DNA of 39,085 nt from Crocinitomicaceae bacterium (GTDB lineage Bacteria > Bacteroidota > Bacteroidia > Flavobacteriales_D > Parvicellaceae). The DNA lies in contig NZID01000086.1 of NCBI GenBank assembly GCA_002691605.1, positions 1-39,085 of the forward strand, given 5' to 3'. Position numbers and translations under genes: made by a program. Under the pieces are notes generated by a model. The model saw only the letters and a program-made list of their open reading frames with translations, was not told the DNA's origin and did no database searches. This document shows positions 26,272 to 37,928 of the stretch, piece by piece (positions within the stretch are counted from its first letter, which is position 1; every line of letters starts with the position of its first letter).

Positions 26272-28926
26272 TTATTGATAAAATGCATTAAAAAATTCAA
26301 TATAATTTTTTGGATTTTTTTCTAAATAAAGCTCTTTCAGGTTATTAGGAGAAATTAAGAAAAAGTCTTCATTTTTATAGTTTTTCACATTTCCTTTATT
26401 CACCTTAAATGAAACATAATAGTCTAGAGCAATTTGACTATTTTTAAAAAATTTAACCATAACCATTTGATCAGAAGTATTTAAAAAAGTATTAAAAACT
26501 TTTAATTTTAAATCTGAAAAATTAGACATATTAAAGTCTGCAATGTTATTTTTTGCTTTATTTATTTTGAGATTTTTTGGTGCTATCATTACAAAATAAT
26601 GAATAGTGTCGGGGTTATAATTAAAGTTCCAAGTTTTTTTAGCTATTAAGTTTTTAGCACTTTTTACTTTTAGTGCACTTAGTGCATTATTAGCTTGGTC
26701 CCCATAAAATGTTCCTAAACACTTTTCTACTACAAACTTCAGAGTAGAAATCAATTCTTGATTGTTGGCTGATGTATCATTTAATTTTTTTAATGTGTAA
26801 GCTTTCAAAAGCCCATATTGACAGGTTAAAATATTATTTGAATCTGCAAGTTTATTATTACAGGAAGCTAAAACTTCATTGTAGTTTTCAGTTTGAAACT
26901 TATTATAAAGTTGACTATAAAAGTTTTTTTCTAAAGTTAGTTCATTTTGCACATCGCTAGATATTCCGTCTTCCAAAAGTAGTTTTGCATATTTACTTTT
27001 AGGATATTTCTCTAACAATAGCTTCTTCATTTTTAAACTCAAATCAGTTTTATTGAGGGTATAAAAAATATTGTGTAATTCATAGATCGAAGCTATGGCC
27101 TCCATTTTGGGTTGGTAATTTTCTACAATTCTATTAAATTTTTTAATGGCTTTAACTAAGTCTTGAGTTTCATAGTGATGAATCAGTCCTAGGTTATAGA
27201 GAGATAACAGAACAGAGTCTTCCATGGAGTTTCTTAATTCTTTGTTTTCACATGGCAGGCTTTTTAAAAGCTCTTCAAACAATTCATTATTCGTGTAAGT
27301 TGAATTAGTTTCTTCATTTTCTTCAAAGAAGAGACTTGTCTTGGAAGATCTTCTCCAGTTATCCTCAAAGATAATTTTACCCCACTTTTTTTCAAATTCA
27401 TTTTTTCCTCTTTGGAGTAATCCTTGATCCCAAATAAAAAAAGAAGTATTTATAACACTATTACTATTTGGAGCCGAGAGCTTTTTACTATTACTGGCGA
27501 GTAAAGGAGTATTGGCTACTTCTTTTTTTTTTGAAATTTCCATTTCCACAATTTCATATAATTTGTTGTTTCTTTCTTCTTCAGAAAGTGAACAAAGATC
27601 TAACAAACTATCATTTCTACTTACACTAAGTTCATTTAAATAAATGTCCTTTAGAAGTTGATATCTTTTCAGAATTAATTCCTGGTCTCTATATTTTTTT
27701 AATGGAATTTTTTGGATAGAGTCATAATATAAAAAAGAATTAATATACTCAGAGTCGTCGTAAAATAAATCTCCCATTCTTCTCATAGATTTAATTTTTT
27801 GTTGAGGATCATTTAAGCTTAAATTGATTGATTTTTGCAATTGCTCAATTCCCAGATTTTTCTGATTTTCTTTAAATGATATTTCTGCTAAGGCATAATA
27901 AATTTGATCAAAATATTCTATGTTCTTATCATCCTTAAGCATTTTCATTAATTGAGCTTTGATTGCCTTAGAATCTCCTTTGCTAAAAGATAAGGCTCGG
28001 TTTATTTTAGCCTGAAAGGCCATTTCATATTCTGGATTACTTTCTACAACTTCTTGATAATAGTAAGATGCCTTATAATTCTCTTTTTGATGATAAAGTT
28101 GAGCCAGTATAAACGTCAACCTTGTTTTAAATCTTTTTTTATATTTTTTGTCAAGTGCTAGTTCAAGATACTCAATAGCCTTTAGGTTGTTCTTACTTTT
28201 AATATACAGTGCTGCTAAAGTAGGATAGATTTTATTTATTGTTTTTTCTAAAATTATTTTTTCTTGATCTTCTAAAAAATCCATTCGATATTCATAATCA
28301 AATACCATTTTAATCTTTTCTTTGGTGGGAGTTTTACTTTTATTCTTTAAATTTTTTAGCTGTTCTTCATACTTTACTAGTAGATTCAATAGTATTTCTT
28401 CCGCTTCATCAAATGCTTGCATTTCTATTAATACTTTAGCTTGCCAAAAAATACTTTCGTAATAATTATTTTCTGAAGAGTATTTATTTTCAATATGTTG
28501 GAAAATTTTTAGTGAGCTAGGAAAATCATGTTTATAATACCTTGTTTTTCCCATAGTCATCCAATTATCGTCAATAAATTTACCCCACTCTTTGTTTCTA
28601 TTTTTTCCTCTTTTTTTGTGTGGCATTCTATGCTTGAAAATCACCAATTCACATTTTTTATAAGCTGTATCCATGGGCGCATACCAATTTTTAGCTTCTT
28701 CATTGCTAGTAAATGGAAAAACAGGAAGAATTTCATTGTAATCTTCTTTTCTAGATTCTAAAAAATTATTGTAAGATGTCTTTATAAGTTCATTTGCATT
28801 GAAAAAACCATTGTATTTAGCATGTAGGTTATGAAAGCCTCTGTGAATTACTGTATTTTTTTCAGTAGAACATTGAGAAATTAACATAATTAATAATGCT
28901 GTAAAAACACTTTTTGTTAGTTTCAT
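26272..28926 (-). CDS. TPR lipoprotein, SprE/PorW-like (T9SS / gliding motility)
   Basis: Lipobox LISQCSTEKN; NTVIHRGFHNLHAKYNGFFNANELIKTSYNNF; TPR-like repeats; C-terminal HYFVMIAPKN..FNMSNFSDLKLKVFNT. Confidence 0.87.
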   Translation of the reverse strand: MKLTKSVFTALLIMLISQCSTEKNTVIHRGFHNLHAKYNGFFNANELIKTSYNNFLESRKEDYNEILPVFPFTSNEEAKNWYAPMDTAYKKCELVIFKHRMPHKKRGKNRNKEWGKFIDDNWMTMGKTRYYKHDFPSSLKIFQHIENKYSSENNYYESIFWQAKVLIEMQAFDEAEEILLNLLVKYEEQLKNLKNKSKTPTKEKIKMVFDYEYRMDFLEDQEKIILEKTINKIYPTLAALYIKSKNNLKAIEYLELALDKKYKKRFKTRLTFILAQLYHQKENYKASYYYQEVVESNPEYEMAFQAKINRALSFSKGDSKAIKAQLMKMLKDDKNIEYFDQIYYALAEISFKENQKNLGIEQLQKSINLSLNDPQQKIKSMRRMGDLFYDDSEYINSFLYYDSIQKIPLKKYRDQELILKRYQLLKDIYLNELSVSRNDSLLDLCSLSEEERNNKLYEIVEMEISKKKEVANTPLLASNSKKLSAPNSNSVINTSFFIWDQGLLQRGKNEFEKKWGKIIFEDNWRRSSKTSLFFEENEETNSTYTNNELFEELLKSLPCENKELRNSMEDSVLLSLYNLGLIHHYETQDLVKAIKKFNRIVENYQPKMEAIASIYELHNIFYTLNKTDLSLKMKKLLLEKYPKSKYAKLLLEDGISSDVQNELTLEKNFYSQLYNKFQTENYNEVLASCNNKLADSNNILTCQYGLLKAYTLKKLNDTSANNQELISTLKFVVEKCLGTFYGDQANNALSALKVKSAKNLIAKKTWNFNYNPDTIHYFVMIAPKNLKINKAKNNIADFNMSNFSDLKLKVFNTFLNTSDQMVMVKFFKNSQIALDYYVSFKVNKGNVKNYKNEDFFLISPNNLKELYLEKNPKNYIEFFNAFYQ

Positions 28927-29018
28927 TAACTTTTAAAATATGCAATATTAACCACAATCTTTAAAACTTATTGTATGGTAACTTCGTAATCTTGAAGTTA
29001 ATAATCTTTGATTAACTA

Positions 29019-29026
29019 TATTTTTG
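29019..29026 (+). promoter_or_regulatory. Putative Bacteroidota -7 box TATTTTTG (TAnnTTTG) for the M23 peptidase gene
   Basis: TATTTTTG ends 26 nt before the ATG at 29053, in the divergent sprE-like/M23 intergenic region. Confidence 0.35.
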
Positions 29027-29052
29027 TGATATTTGTAGATATAATTAATTGA

Positions 29053-29952
29053 ATGACCAATTCACAACCTTCAAAATCACGTTTTAAAAGTTGGATTAAT
29101 AATCTTCAAGAAACAAGAAGAATTGTTGTCTTGGACGAAGGAAGTTTTGAAGAAAAAAGAAATTTCACAACCTCAAAATTTTCCATTATAGTAATTATTT
29201 TGTTTTCAATTATTGTTTTTGGCACTTTATTTTTCTTTCTTATTTCTGCCACCTCACTTAAAACATTTATATCAGGATACCCTAATCCTACTCTTCAGAA
29301 GGAATTAATAGACAAAAACATTAAACTAGACCAAAAGCTAAGTGATCTAATTGACAAAACCTCAAAAGAAGAGCAATATTTAAACAATATTCAAAAAATA
29401 CTAAATGGTGGAATACCCAATAATAGAGATACAGTTTTTAAGGTATTTAAATCTCAGAAAATAAATAATAACCAAAAACTTTCAGCTTCAGAAAAAACTA
29501 TTAGAGAAAAAGTCAGTAACAGAGAAAAGTATGATATTGATGTAATACCTGGCGGAGCACTGACTAAAGATGTCCTTCCAGAGCTTTTGTTATTCCCACC
29601 TATTATCGGAGAGATAACCAATAAAATGAATATTTCTTCAGGACATTTTGGCGTGGATGTAATTGCTCCTAAAAATGAAGCTGTTGTTGCCATATTAAAA
29701 GGCACAATAGTATATCAAAACTGGTCGCCAACCGATGGCCATGTAGTTCACATTCAACATAAAAACAATTTACTTTCTATATATAAACACAATTCGGAGG
29801 TACTCAAAAAAATTGGTGACTATGTTGATGCAGGAGAACCTGTTTCAATTGTGGGCAATAGTGGAGAGCACTCTACAGGACCTCATTTACACTTCGAACT
29901 TTGGCATAACGGTTACCCAATAAACCCAGAAAAGTTCATCAATTTTCAATAA
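29053..29952 (+). CDS. M23-family metallopeptidase, single-TM, envelope-associated
   Basis: GHFGVDVIAPKNEAVVAILKGTIVYQNWSPTDGHVVHIQH...HSTGPHLHFELWHNGYPINPEKFI. Confidence 0.94.
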   Translation: MTNSQPSKSRFKSWINNLQETRRIVVLDEGSFEEKRNFTTSKFSIIVIILFSIIVFGTLFFFLISATSLKTFISGYPNPTLQKELIDKNIKLDQKLSDLIDKTSKEEQYLNNIQKILNGGIPNNRDTVFKVFKSQKINNNQKLSASEKTIREKVSNREKYDIDVIPGGALTKDVLPELLLFPPIIGEITNKMNISSGHFGVDVIAPKNEAVVAILKGTIVYQNWSPTDGHVVHIQHKNNLLSIYKHNSEVLKKIGDYVDAGEPVSIVGNSGEHSTGPHLHFELWHNGYPINPEKFINFQ

Positions 29953-30002
29953 AGTTTTTTTCTTAGGTTCATTATACTTAAATTTGTCGGCTATTTAGTA
30001 CT

Positions 30003-30518
30003 ATGAAAATGTTAAAAGAATTTATAATTCCTTTTTCAAGTCTTAAATTTGGGTCTAATTTTCATGAGTTTGAAATAGACAAAACGTTCTTTGAAGCTTT
30101 TAATTACTCTCGTTATGAATTCTGTAACATTACTCTACAGATAGATTTTAGAAAGGAAAACACTTTAATGGATTTACAATTTAATTATAGTGGATATTTG
30201 GAAATATTATGTGACAGATGTTTAGATAACGTCACTATTGAATCTTCTGGAAAATTCAGTAATATATTAAAATTTAGACATGGAGTAGATGAAATAATAA
30301 ATGACGATGTTATTTATTTACCCTACGAAAGTTATGAATTTAACATTGCGCAGCTATTTTATGAATATATTGTGTTAAATACTCCTAATAAAGTCAAACA
30401 TAATAAAGACCTTTGTAATATTCAACAATTAGAACTAATCAATAAATATTCACCGAGTAATAAAGAAGGCATTTATGACCTTAGATGGAGTAAATTAAAA
30501 GATTTAAAAAACAACTAA
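30003..30518 (+). CDS. DUF177/YceD-family protein
   Basis: LDFNYSGYLEILCDRCLDNV-type core; immediately upstream of rpmF as usual. Confidence 0.85.
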   Translation: MKMLKEFIIPFSSLKFGSNFHEFEIDKTFFEAFNYSRYEFCNITLQIDFRKENTLMDLQFNYSGYLEILCDRCLDNVTIESSGKFSNILKFRHGVDEIINDDVIYLPYESYEFNIAQLFYEYIVLNTPNKVKHNKDLCNIQQLELINKYSPSNKEGIYDLRWSKLKDLKNN

Positions 30519-30538
30519 AAATAGTATAAAAAAAAGTT

Positions 30539-30730
30539 ATGGCACATCCTAAAAGAAAACAGTCCAAAACAAGAAGAGATAAAAGGAGAACTCACTACAA
30601 AGCTTCTACCCAACAGCTTGCAACATGTCCTACAACAGGTGAAACTCATTTATATCATAGAGCACATTGGTCAGAAGGAAAACTTTATTATAAAGGTAAA
30701 GTTGTAATGGAAAAAGATGCTATAGTTTAA
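30539..30730 (+). CDS. rpmF: 50S ribosomal protein L32
   Basis: [44 protein letters not shown]. Confidence 0.97.
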   Translation: MAHPKRKQSKTRRDKRRTHYKASTQQLATCPTTGETHLYHRAHWSEGKLYYKGKVVMEKDAIV

Positions 30731-30739
30731 TATTTCTCA

Positions 30740-31678
30740 TTGAGAATTGGAATAGATATCATGGGCGGAGACAACGCCCCCGATGCTAATTTGTTAGGCG
30801 CTTTCTTAGCTTACAAGGAATTAGGTTCTAACGAAAAAATAGTACTGGTTGGGAATCAAGATTTGGCTCACCAATGGTTTTCATCAAATAAAATAGATGC
30901 TACCCTTTTCGAATATATTCATTCGGATCAGGTCATATTAATGAATGAGCACGCTACAAAAGCCATTAGAAAAAAACCCAATAACAGCATTTCAGTTGGC
31001 TTTAAGGCTTTGAAAAAAAATGAAATTGATGTTTTCTCTAGTTCTGGAAACTCCGGAGCTATGCTTGTTGGAAGTATGTTTTCTATAGGTCCAATAAAAG
31101 GCGTCATACGTCCAGGAATTACTTCTGTATTGCCAAAAGAAAATGGAGGTGTGGGATTGATTCTTGATGTAGGGGTTAATGCTGATTGCAAGCCGGATGT
31201 ATTATTTCAATTTGCAATTTTAGGAAGTTTATTCGCAGAAAATGTTTACAATATACAAAGCCCTAAGGTAGGGCTATTAAATATTGGGGAAGAAAAAGGC
31301 AAAGGAAATCTTCTTACCCAAGCTACTTATCAACTTTTAGAAGACAATGAAGACATTAATTTTATTGGGAACGTTGAAGGGAGAGATTTATTTACTGAAA
31401 AAGCTGATATAATAGTTTGTGATGGGTTTACTGGAAATGTGGTTCTTAAACTAGCAGAATCTTTTTATTCGCTGATTAAAAAGAAAAATTTTTCCGATCC
31501 TTATTTTGATAGATTTAATTATGAAATTTATGGTGGAACGCCAGTTTTAGGGGTAGATGGAAATGTTCTAATTGGTCATGGAATTAGCAATGAATACGCT
31601 GTTAAAAATATGATATTACTGGGTAAAGATCTAATCAATTCTAAACTTAATTCTAAGATTAAAACTGCTTTTAAATGA
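30740..31678 (+). CDS. plsX: Phosphate acyltransferase PlsX (TTG start)
   Basis: RIGIDIMGGDNAPDANLLGA, VGMLNIGEE-type motif (VGLLNIGEEKGKGN), DGFTGNVVLKLAE; TTG start 9 nt after the rpmF stop. Confidence 0.95.
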   Translation: MRIGIDIMGGDNAPDANLLGAFLAYKELGSNEKIVLVGNQDLAHQWFSSNKIDATLFEYIHSDQVILMNEHATKAIRKKPNNSISVGFKALKKNEIDVFSSSGNSGAMLVGSMFSIGPIKGVIRPGITSVLPKENGGVGLILDVGVNADCKPDVLFQFAILGSLFAENVYNIQSPKVGLLNIGEEKGKGNLLTQATYQLLEDNEDINFIGNVEGRDLFTEKADIIVCDGFTGNVVLKLAESFYSLIKKKNFSDPYFDRFNYEIYGGTPVLGVDGNVLIGHGISNEYAVKNMILLGKDLINSKLNSKIKTAFK

Positions 31679-32661
31679 AAAAACCTTCGGCTGCAATTAC
31701 CGCTGTTCATAGTGTTGTCCCTCAAAAAATATTATCTAACCAAGATTTAGAGAAGATGGTGGACACTAGTGACGAATGGATCGTCTCGAGAACCGGTATC
31801 AAAGAAAGAAGAATTGTAGATAATGGCCAAACACTTTCAGATATGGGAAGTGAAATAGTAATCCAGATTTGCAAAAAAAGAGGCATTTCTCCATTAGAAG
31901 TTGATATGGTCATTGTAGGAACTGTTACAGCTGATCATCGATTTCCAAGTACTTCTAATATTATATGCGATAAAAGTGGAGCTACCAATGCTTGGGGTTT
32001 TGATTTAAGTGCCGCATGCTCCGGATTTATTTACACTTTAGTTACGGGACAACAGTTTATTGAAACTGAGAAGTATAAAAAAATCATAGTAATTGGAGGT
32101 GATGTAATGTCTTCTATAGTAAGCTACAAAGACAGAAATACCTGCATAATCTTTGGCGATGGAGCAGGTGGCGTTCTTTTAGAGCCTAATTTAGAAGGTT
32201 TAGGAGTAATAGATTCCATTCTAAAAGCCGATGGTTCAGGAAGAGATTTACTGATTCAAAAATACGGAGGATCAGCTTACCCAATAACCAAAGAAAATGT
32301 AGAACACCCAGACGCTTATGTCTATCAAGAGGGGAGATCCGTATTTAAATTTGCGGTAACTAATATGGCCGACGTTTCAGCTGAGATTATGGAAAGAAAT
32401 AATCTAAATGGAGATCAAGTAGACTGGCTTATTCCACATCAAGCAAATCTTAGAATTATTGATGCAACTGCCAATAGAATGGGATTAAGTAAAGAAAAGG
32501 TCATGATAAATATTGAAAAGTATGGGAATACTACATCTGGTACTATTCCTTTATGTATTTGGGAATGGGAATCTAAATTAAAAAAAGGAGACAATATTAT
32601 TCTTGCTGCATTTGGAGGTGGCTTTACATGGGGAAGTGTTTATTTAAAATGGGCATATTAA
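31675..32661 (+). CDS. fabH: 3-oxoacyl-ACP synthase III
   Basis: TSDEWIVSRTGIKERRI, WGFDLSAACSGFIYTL, WLIPHQANLRIIDATA, YGNTTSGTIPL; ATGA overlap with plsX. Confidence 0.96.
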   Translation: MKKPSAAITAVHSVVPQKILSNQDLEKMVDTSDEWIVSRTGIKERRIVDNGQTLSDMGSEIVIQICKKRGISPLEVDMVIVGTVTADHRFPSTSNIICDKSGATNAWGFDLSAACSGFIYTLVTGQQFIETEKYKKIIVIGGDVMSSIVSYKDRNTCIIFGDGAGGVLLEPNLEGLGVIDSILKADGSGRDLLIQKYGGSAYPITKENVEHPDAYVYQEGRSVFKFAVTNMADVSAEIMERNNLNGDQVDWLIPHQANLRIIDATANRMGLSKEKVMINIEKYGNTTSGTIPLCIWEWESKLKKGDNIILAAFGGGFTWGSVYLKWAY

Positions 32662-32724
32662 ATATCTTTATACTAGATTACATTATTTTTATTTTAGATT
32701 TACATATTGATTTAATTTATACAT

Positions 32725-33240
32725 ATGAATATTAACGAAATCCAAGATTTAATAAAATTCGTCGCTAAGGCTGGAGTTAACGAGGTAGAAATTGAAAAAA
32801 AAGACTTCAAAATTGTCATTAAGTCAGATTATATGGCAAAGAAGAAAACCAACTTTAAGGAAGAAACCAAAATAGTTCAACAAATAAGCCCAGTTGGAGC
32901 GATTCCTCAAGCTACTATTCCTCCGCCCCCTGCACCTATTGAACAGCCTACTATTCCATCTGAAAAAACTGAAACAGTTGAGAAAAAAGAGGAAGAAAAC
33001 CTTATTACTGTTAAAGCTCAGATGATAGGAACTTTTTATAGATCCCCGTCACCTGATAAACCACCTTTTGTAGAAGTAGGGACTGTTATAAAACCAGGCG
33101 ATAAACTATGTATCATAGAAGCAATGAAATTATTCAATGAAATTGAATCTGAAATTTCAGGAAAAATAATAAAAGTTCTTACCGACGACATTACACCTGT
33201 TGAGTTTGATCAACCTCTTTTTCTTGTCGACCCTTCTTAA
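32725..33240 (+). CDS. accB: Acetyl-CoA carboxylase biotin carboxyl carrier protein
   Basis: C-terminal biotinyl domain CIIEAMKLFNEIESEISGKI; Pro-rich linker. Confidence 0.95.
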   Translation: MNINEIQDLIKFVAKAGVNEVEIEKKDFKIVIKSDYMAKKKTNFKEETKIVQQISPVGAIPQATIPPPPAPIEQPTIPSEKTETVEKKEEENLITVKAQMIGTFYRSPSPDKPPFVEVGTVIKPGDKLCIIEAMKLFNEIESEISGKIIKVLTDDITPVEFDQPLFLVDPS

Positions 33241-33258
33241 CAATAGAAAATCTAAACT

Positions 33259-34599
33259 ATGTTTAAAAAAATCTTAGTTGCCAACAGGGGAGAAATTGCA
33301 CTTCGTGTAATTAGAACCTGTAAAGAAATGGGAATCAAAACAGTTGCCGTTTATTCTACTGCCGATAAAGATAGTTTACATGTTAAATTCGCTGATGAAG
33401 CAGTATGTGTTGGACCTCCTTCTAGCGCAGAATCCTACTTAAAAATCCCAAATATAATTGCAGCAGCTGAAATCACCAATGCAGATGCAATTCATCCAGG
33501 ATATGGATTTTTATCTGAAAACTCTAATTTTTCTAGAATTTGTCAAGAACATGAAATTAAATTCATTGGCGCTCTTCCAGATCAAATTGATTCAATGGGG
33601 GATAAGGCATCAGCTAAGGAAACAATGAAAAACGCAAATGTCCCTACTATTCCAGGCTCAGTAGGATTAATAGAAAATTTTAATGAAGCTAAGAGTATCG
33701 CAAAAAAAATTCAATTTCCTGTAATGCTTAAAGCAACTGCTGGAGGAGGAGGTAAAGGAATGCGTCTTTGTTGGAATGAAAAGGAATTGGAAGAGGGATG
33801 GGAATCTGCAAGAACTGAAGCTGCGGCAGCATTTGGTAATGATGGTATGTATATGGAAAAATTCATTGAAGAGCCAAGACATATAGAAATTCAAATTGCA
33901 GCTGATCAATTTGGAAAAGTGTGTCATTTGTCTGAAAGAGATTGCTCTATTCAAAGGAGACACCAAAAACTGGTAGAAGAGACTCCATCACCTTTTATGA
34001 CCAATACTTTGAGAAAAGAAATGGGTGAGGCAGCTAAAAAAGCCGCAAAGGCAGTCAACTATGAGGGAGTAGGTACTGTTGAATTTTTAGTAGATAAGTA
34101 TAGAAATTTCTATTTTATGGAAATGAATACAAGAGTTCAAGTAGAACATACCATTACTGAAGAAGTAATTAATTATGATTTAATCAAAGAACAGATCAAA
34201 ATTGCTTCAGGACATAAAATATCAGGTAAAGATTATTTTCCAGAAATGCACTCTATCCAATGTAGAATAAATGCTGAAGATCCGTATAAAGGATTTATTC
34301 CTTGTCCTGGTAGAATTACTAATTATCACTCCCCTGGTGGTCATGGAATAAGAATTGATACTCATGCATATGCAAACTATATGATTCCCCCATATTATGA
34401 TTCAATGATTGCTAAATTAATTACGGTTGCTCAAACCAGAGAAGAAGCTATTCAAAAGATGAAGAGAGCACTAGATGAATATATTATTGAAGGAATAAAA
34501 ACAACAATTCCTTTTCATCAGCAACTACTAGAGAACGAAAAATTCCTAAGTGGGGATTTTACAACTAAATTTATGGATGAATTTGAAATAATGACTTAA
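33259..34599 (+). CDS. accC: Acetyl-CoA carboxylase biotin carboxylase
   Basis: [60 protein letters not shown]-like, [18 protein letters not shown]. Confidence 0.97.
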   Translation: MFKKILVANRGEIALRVIRTCKEMGIKTVAVYSTADKDSLHVKFADEAVCVGPPSSAESYLKIPNIIAAAEITNADAIHPGYGFLSENSNFSRICQEHEIKFIGALPDQIDSMGDKASAKETMKNANVPTIPGSVGLIENFNEAKSIAKKIQFPVMLKATAGGGGKGMRLCWNEKELEEGWESARTEAAAAFGNDGMYMEKFIEEPRHIEIQIAADQFGKVCHLSERDCSIQRRHQKLVEETPSPFMTNTLRKEMGEAAKKAAKAVNYEGVGTVEFLVDKYRNFYFMEMNTRVQVEHTITEEVINYDLIKEQIKIASGHKISGKDYFPEMHSIQCRINAEDPYKGFIPCPGRITNYHSPGGHGIRIDTHAYANYMIPPYYDSMIAKLITVAQTREEAIQKMKRALDEYIIEGIKTTIPFHQQLLENEKFLSGDFTTKFMDEFEIMT

Positions 34600-37500
34600 T
34601 TCGCCATTTCAAAAAGTAGAGAATTAGCTTGTTTTATATTATTTATACTTTTCGCAGTGAATAATAAAACTTCCTTTTTTTCTTTAAGAGCCACTTCATA
34701 TTTATTAAGTTGAATAAATCTTAAAACTTTTGTAAATGCTTCAGATTCATAATAATTAGCATGAGTAGTTGAAAATTTACCGAGCAGTTTATTTTGTTTG
34801 ATTATTAACTTTTCAAATCCTATTTTCTTGGCCAACTCCCTGAGTTTTAAGGTTTCTATTAACTCTCTAGTTTCCTGAGGAATTTCTCCAAATCGATCTT
34901 TCAATTCTTCCGTAAAACTGGTTATAGCCTCATGGTAGGAAAGTTGGTCAATTCTTTTATAAAGAGTAAGTCTTTCGTTAATGTCATTAACATAATCATC
35001 AGGGATAATTAGTGACAAATCAGTTTCTAAAATGCATTCACTAACATGTGGTTTATTTATTAACTCCTCGGAAAATACAGTTTTGAATTCATTTTCCTTT
35101 AACTCTTGAATTGCTTCGTCAAGTATTTTTTGATAGGTATCAAAACCAATATCATTGATAAAACCACTTTGATTAGCGCCTAATAAATCCCCAGCACCTC
35201 TGATGTCTAAATCACGCATAGCAATATTAAAACCACTCCCCAAATCAGAATGTAGTTCAATTGCATTTAATCTTTTTCTTGCTTCAGATGACAAATGCTG
35301 AGGAGGAGGAGTAAATAAATAAGCAAATGCTTTTTTATTAGATCTACCGACTCTTCCTCTAAGTTGATGTAAGTCGCTTAATCCAAAATGGTTGGCATTG
35401 TTAATAATGATGGTGTTGGCATTAGGAATATCAATCCCAGACTCAATAATAGTGGTAGCTACGAGAACATCGTAAAGGCCGTCCATAAAATCTAATATAA
35501 TGGCTTCCAATTTTTTACCTTCCATTTGACCATGACCAATAGCAATTTTTGCATTGGGACATGCCCTTGCGATCATATCTGCAATTTCTTTAATGTTCTG
35601 AACTCTGTTATGAATAAAAAAAACTTGTCCTTCTCTTTCTAGCTCATAACTTATAGCTTCTCTAATGGTGTTTTCTGAAAATGTTTGGACTATTGTTTCC
35701 ACTGGGAATCTATTTTGAGGAGGAGTATTAATTATGGAAAGGTCTCTTGCATTCATTAAACTAAATTGTAGCGTCCGAGGAATTGGAGTTGCAGTAAGTG
35801 TTAGGGTATCAACATTGACTTTTATATTTTTAAGTTGGTCTTTTACTCCTACACCAAATTTTTGTTCTTCATCTATAATCAATAGCCCTAGATCTTTAAA
35901 TATTACGTCTTTTCCAATCAGCCTATGGGTTCCAATCAAAATATCAATTTTTCCATTTTTCAAATATTCTAAGGTCTTTTTTATGCTTTTAGAAGACTTA
36001 AATCTATTTATATAGTCTACATTGCATGGAAAGTCTTTAAGTCTTTCTGAAAAAGTTTTGTAATGTTGAAAGGCTAAAACAGTAGTTGGAACCAAAATAG
36101 CTACTTGTTTATTGTCAGCTACCGCTTTAAAAGCAGCTCTAATAGCAATTTCGGTTTTCCCAAAGCCTACATCACCACAAACTAGCCTATCCATTGGAGT
36201 AGGGTCTTCCATATCAGACTTTACTGCAGCAGTAGAAGAAAGTTGATCTGGGGTGTCTTGATAAATAAACGAGGCCTCCAATTCATTTTGCAAATAGGTA
36301 TCTGGTTGAAATTCAAAACCTTTTTGGACTTTTCTTTTTGCGTAAAGCTGGATTAAATCATAAGCTACTTCTTTAATCTTCTTTTTTGCCTTCTGTTTTG
36401 CTAAAGACCAAGCAGGGGATCCTAATTTATTCAGAGTTGGTTTGGTACCATCCTTGCCAGAAAACTTACTTATTCTATGTAGAGAGTGAATGCTTACATA
36501 TAAAATATCCCCTCCTTTATAAATTAATCTAATTGCTTCTTGTTCTTTCCCCTTTACATCTATTTTTTCTAATCCGGAAAATTCACCGATTCCATAATCT
36601 ATGTGAACTACAAAATCACCCTTTTGTAAATCGTATATCTCTTTGAGAGTAAAGGTTTCTTTAGATTTTGAAATACTTTTTTTAGATTGGAACCTATGGT
36701 ATCTTTCAAAAATTTGATGATCCGTAAAAACAATTATCTTTTCATTATGATCTATAAACCCTTGATGCAAGCCGATAGAAATAAAACTACAAAGGCTTTC
36801 TTTCTCTAAGTCTATAAAAATAGATCTTAATCGTGTTAACTGTGAATCTTGGTCTGAACATATATATATTGTATAATCCTGTCTTTTCCACTTTTCTAAA
36901 TTAGCAACTAATAGGTCAAAATTTTTATTAAAATTAGGCTGTACTTCTGAGTTAATATCGATTTTAAATGCTTTATTTTGATCTATCAACCTATTCCATT
37001 CAATCAAAAAATAGTTGTTAATTTTAGTAAAAAAATCATGGGGAGACAAATACATTTCAATGGGTAGAAGAACATTATTTTTATTTTTTATTTTTTCATA
37101 AACCTTATTAGAAATTTCAAATCCTTGTATTATTTTCTTTTGTGCAACTTCTAAATCTTTACCCCAAATAGTGGTGGTTTTGGGTAGGTATTCTAAAAAT
37201 GAAATTTTATTTTGAGCAAATTGATTATTATTTATATTGGGAATAATTTTGACTCTATTTAAGGTAGTTTTAGAAAGTTGGTTAATAGGGTTAAATTCTC
37301 TTATAGAATCAATTTCATCTCCAAATAATTCTATTCTATAAGGAAGTTCATGATGATAAGAAAAAACATCTATTATTCCGCCTCTTATGGCAAACTGACC
37401 AGGCTCATAAACATAGTCTACCTTTTCAAAATCTAAATCAATTAATAATTCATTGATGAAATCTAATTCCAATTCTTCTCCAACAGCAATAGAAATACTA

Positions 37501-37928
37501 TTTTCTTTAATTTTTTTTTTGTCTATTACTTTTTCAATAATCGCTTCTGGATAAGTGATTACGATTAATGTTTTTCTGTGTTTATCTAATGAATCAATCG
37601 CTTCGGTTCTTTGTAGAATACTTGTAGGATCTGAGTTCATTATTTGATAAGGCCTTCTGTAGGAGGCAGGATAAAAAAGTAAGGTTATTCCTCTTTCATT
37701 ACTAAAAAGATTTTCCAAATCATTAAAAAAATAAAGCGCTTGTTCTTTTTCTGGAAGTATAAATAAATGATTCCCATTCTTTTTCTGGATAATACAATAA
37801 CTTAAGTAAGAAATATAAGATCCTTCTACATTCTTTAAAGCTAATCCTGATTGGTGTCCCCAGGAATTTATGATCTTGTTAAAAGAACTGGAAGAAGATA
37901 TACTTCTTTTAATTTCATTATCGCTCAC
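34596..37928 (-). CDS. mfd: Transcription-repair coupling factor
   Basis: [73 protein letters not shown], CarD-like/[24 protein letters not shown]. Confidence 0.97.
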   Translation of the reverse strand: MSDNEIKRSISSSSSFNKIINSWGHQSGLALKNVEGSYISYLSYCIIQKKNGNHLFILPEKEQALYFFNDLENLFSNERGITLLFYPASYRRPYQIMNSDPTSILQRTEAIDSLDKHRKTLIVITYPEAIIEKVIDKKKIKENSISIAVGEELELDFINELLIDLDFEKVDYVYEPGQFAIRGGIIDVFSYHHELPYRIELFGDEIDSIREFNPINQLSKTTLNRVKIIPNINNNQFAQNKISFLEYLPKTTTIWGKDLEVAQKKIIQGFEISNKVYEKIKNKNNVLLPIEMYLSPHDFFTKINNYFLIEWNRLIDQNKAFKIDINSEVQPNFNKNFDLLVANLEKWKRQDYTIYICSDQDSQLTRLRSIFIDLEKESLCSFISIGLHQGFIDHNEKIIVFTDHQIFERYHRFQSKKSISKSKETFTLKEIYDLQKGDFVVHIDYGIGEFSGLEKIDVKGKEQEAIRLIYKGGDILYVSIHSLHRISKFSGKDGTKPTLNKLGSPAWSLAKQKAKKKIKEVAYDLIQLYAKRKVQKGFEFQPDTYLQNELEASFIYQDTPDQLSSTAAVKSDMEDPTPMDRLVCGDVGFGKTEIAIRAAFKAVADNKQVAILVPTTVLAFQHYKTFSERLKDFPCNVDYINRFKSSKSIKKTLEYLKNGKIDILIGTHRLIGKDVIFKDLGLLIIDEEQKFGVGVKDQLKNIKVNVDTLTLTATPIPRTLQFSLMNARDLSIINTPPQNRFPVETIVQTFSENTIREAISYELEREGQVFFIHNRVQNIKEIADMIARACPNAKIAIGHGQMEGKKLEAIILDFMDGLYDVLVATTIIESGIDIPNANTIIINNANHFGLSDLHQLRGRVGRSNKKAFAYLFTPPPQHLSSEARKRLNAIELHSDLGSGFNIAMRDLDIRGAGDLLGANQSGFINDIGFDTYQKILDEAIQELKENEFKTVFSEELINKPHVSECILETDLSLIIPDDYVNDINERLTLYKRIDQLSYHEAITSFTEELKDRFGEIPQETRELIETLKLRELAKKIGFEKLIIKQNKLLGKFSTTHANYYESEAFTKVLRFIQLNKYEVALKEKKEVLLFTAKSINNIKQANSLLFEMAN

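Noticed and set aside
33667-33966. 99-aa minus-strand ORF opposite accC
   Set aside because: Antisense to conserved biotin carboxylase motifs; no independent protein features.
35734-36015. 93-aa plus-strand ORF opposite mfd
   Set aside because: Antisense shadow of the conserved helicase core.
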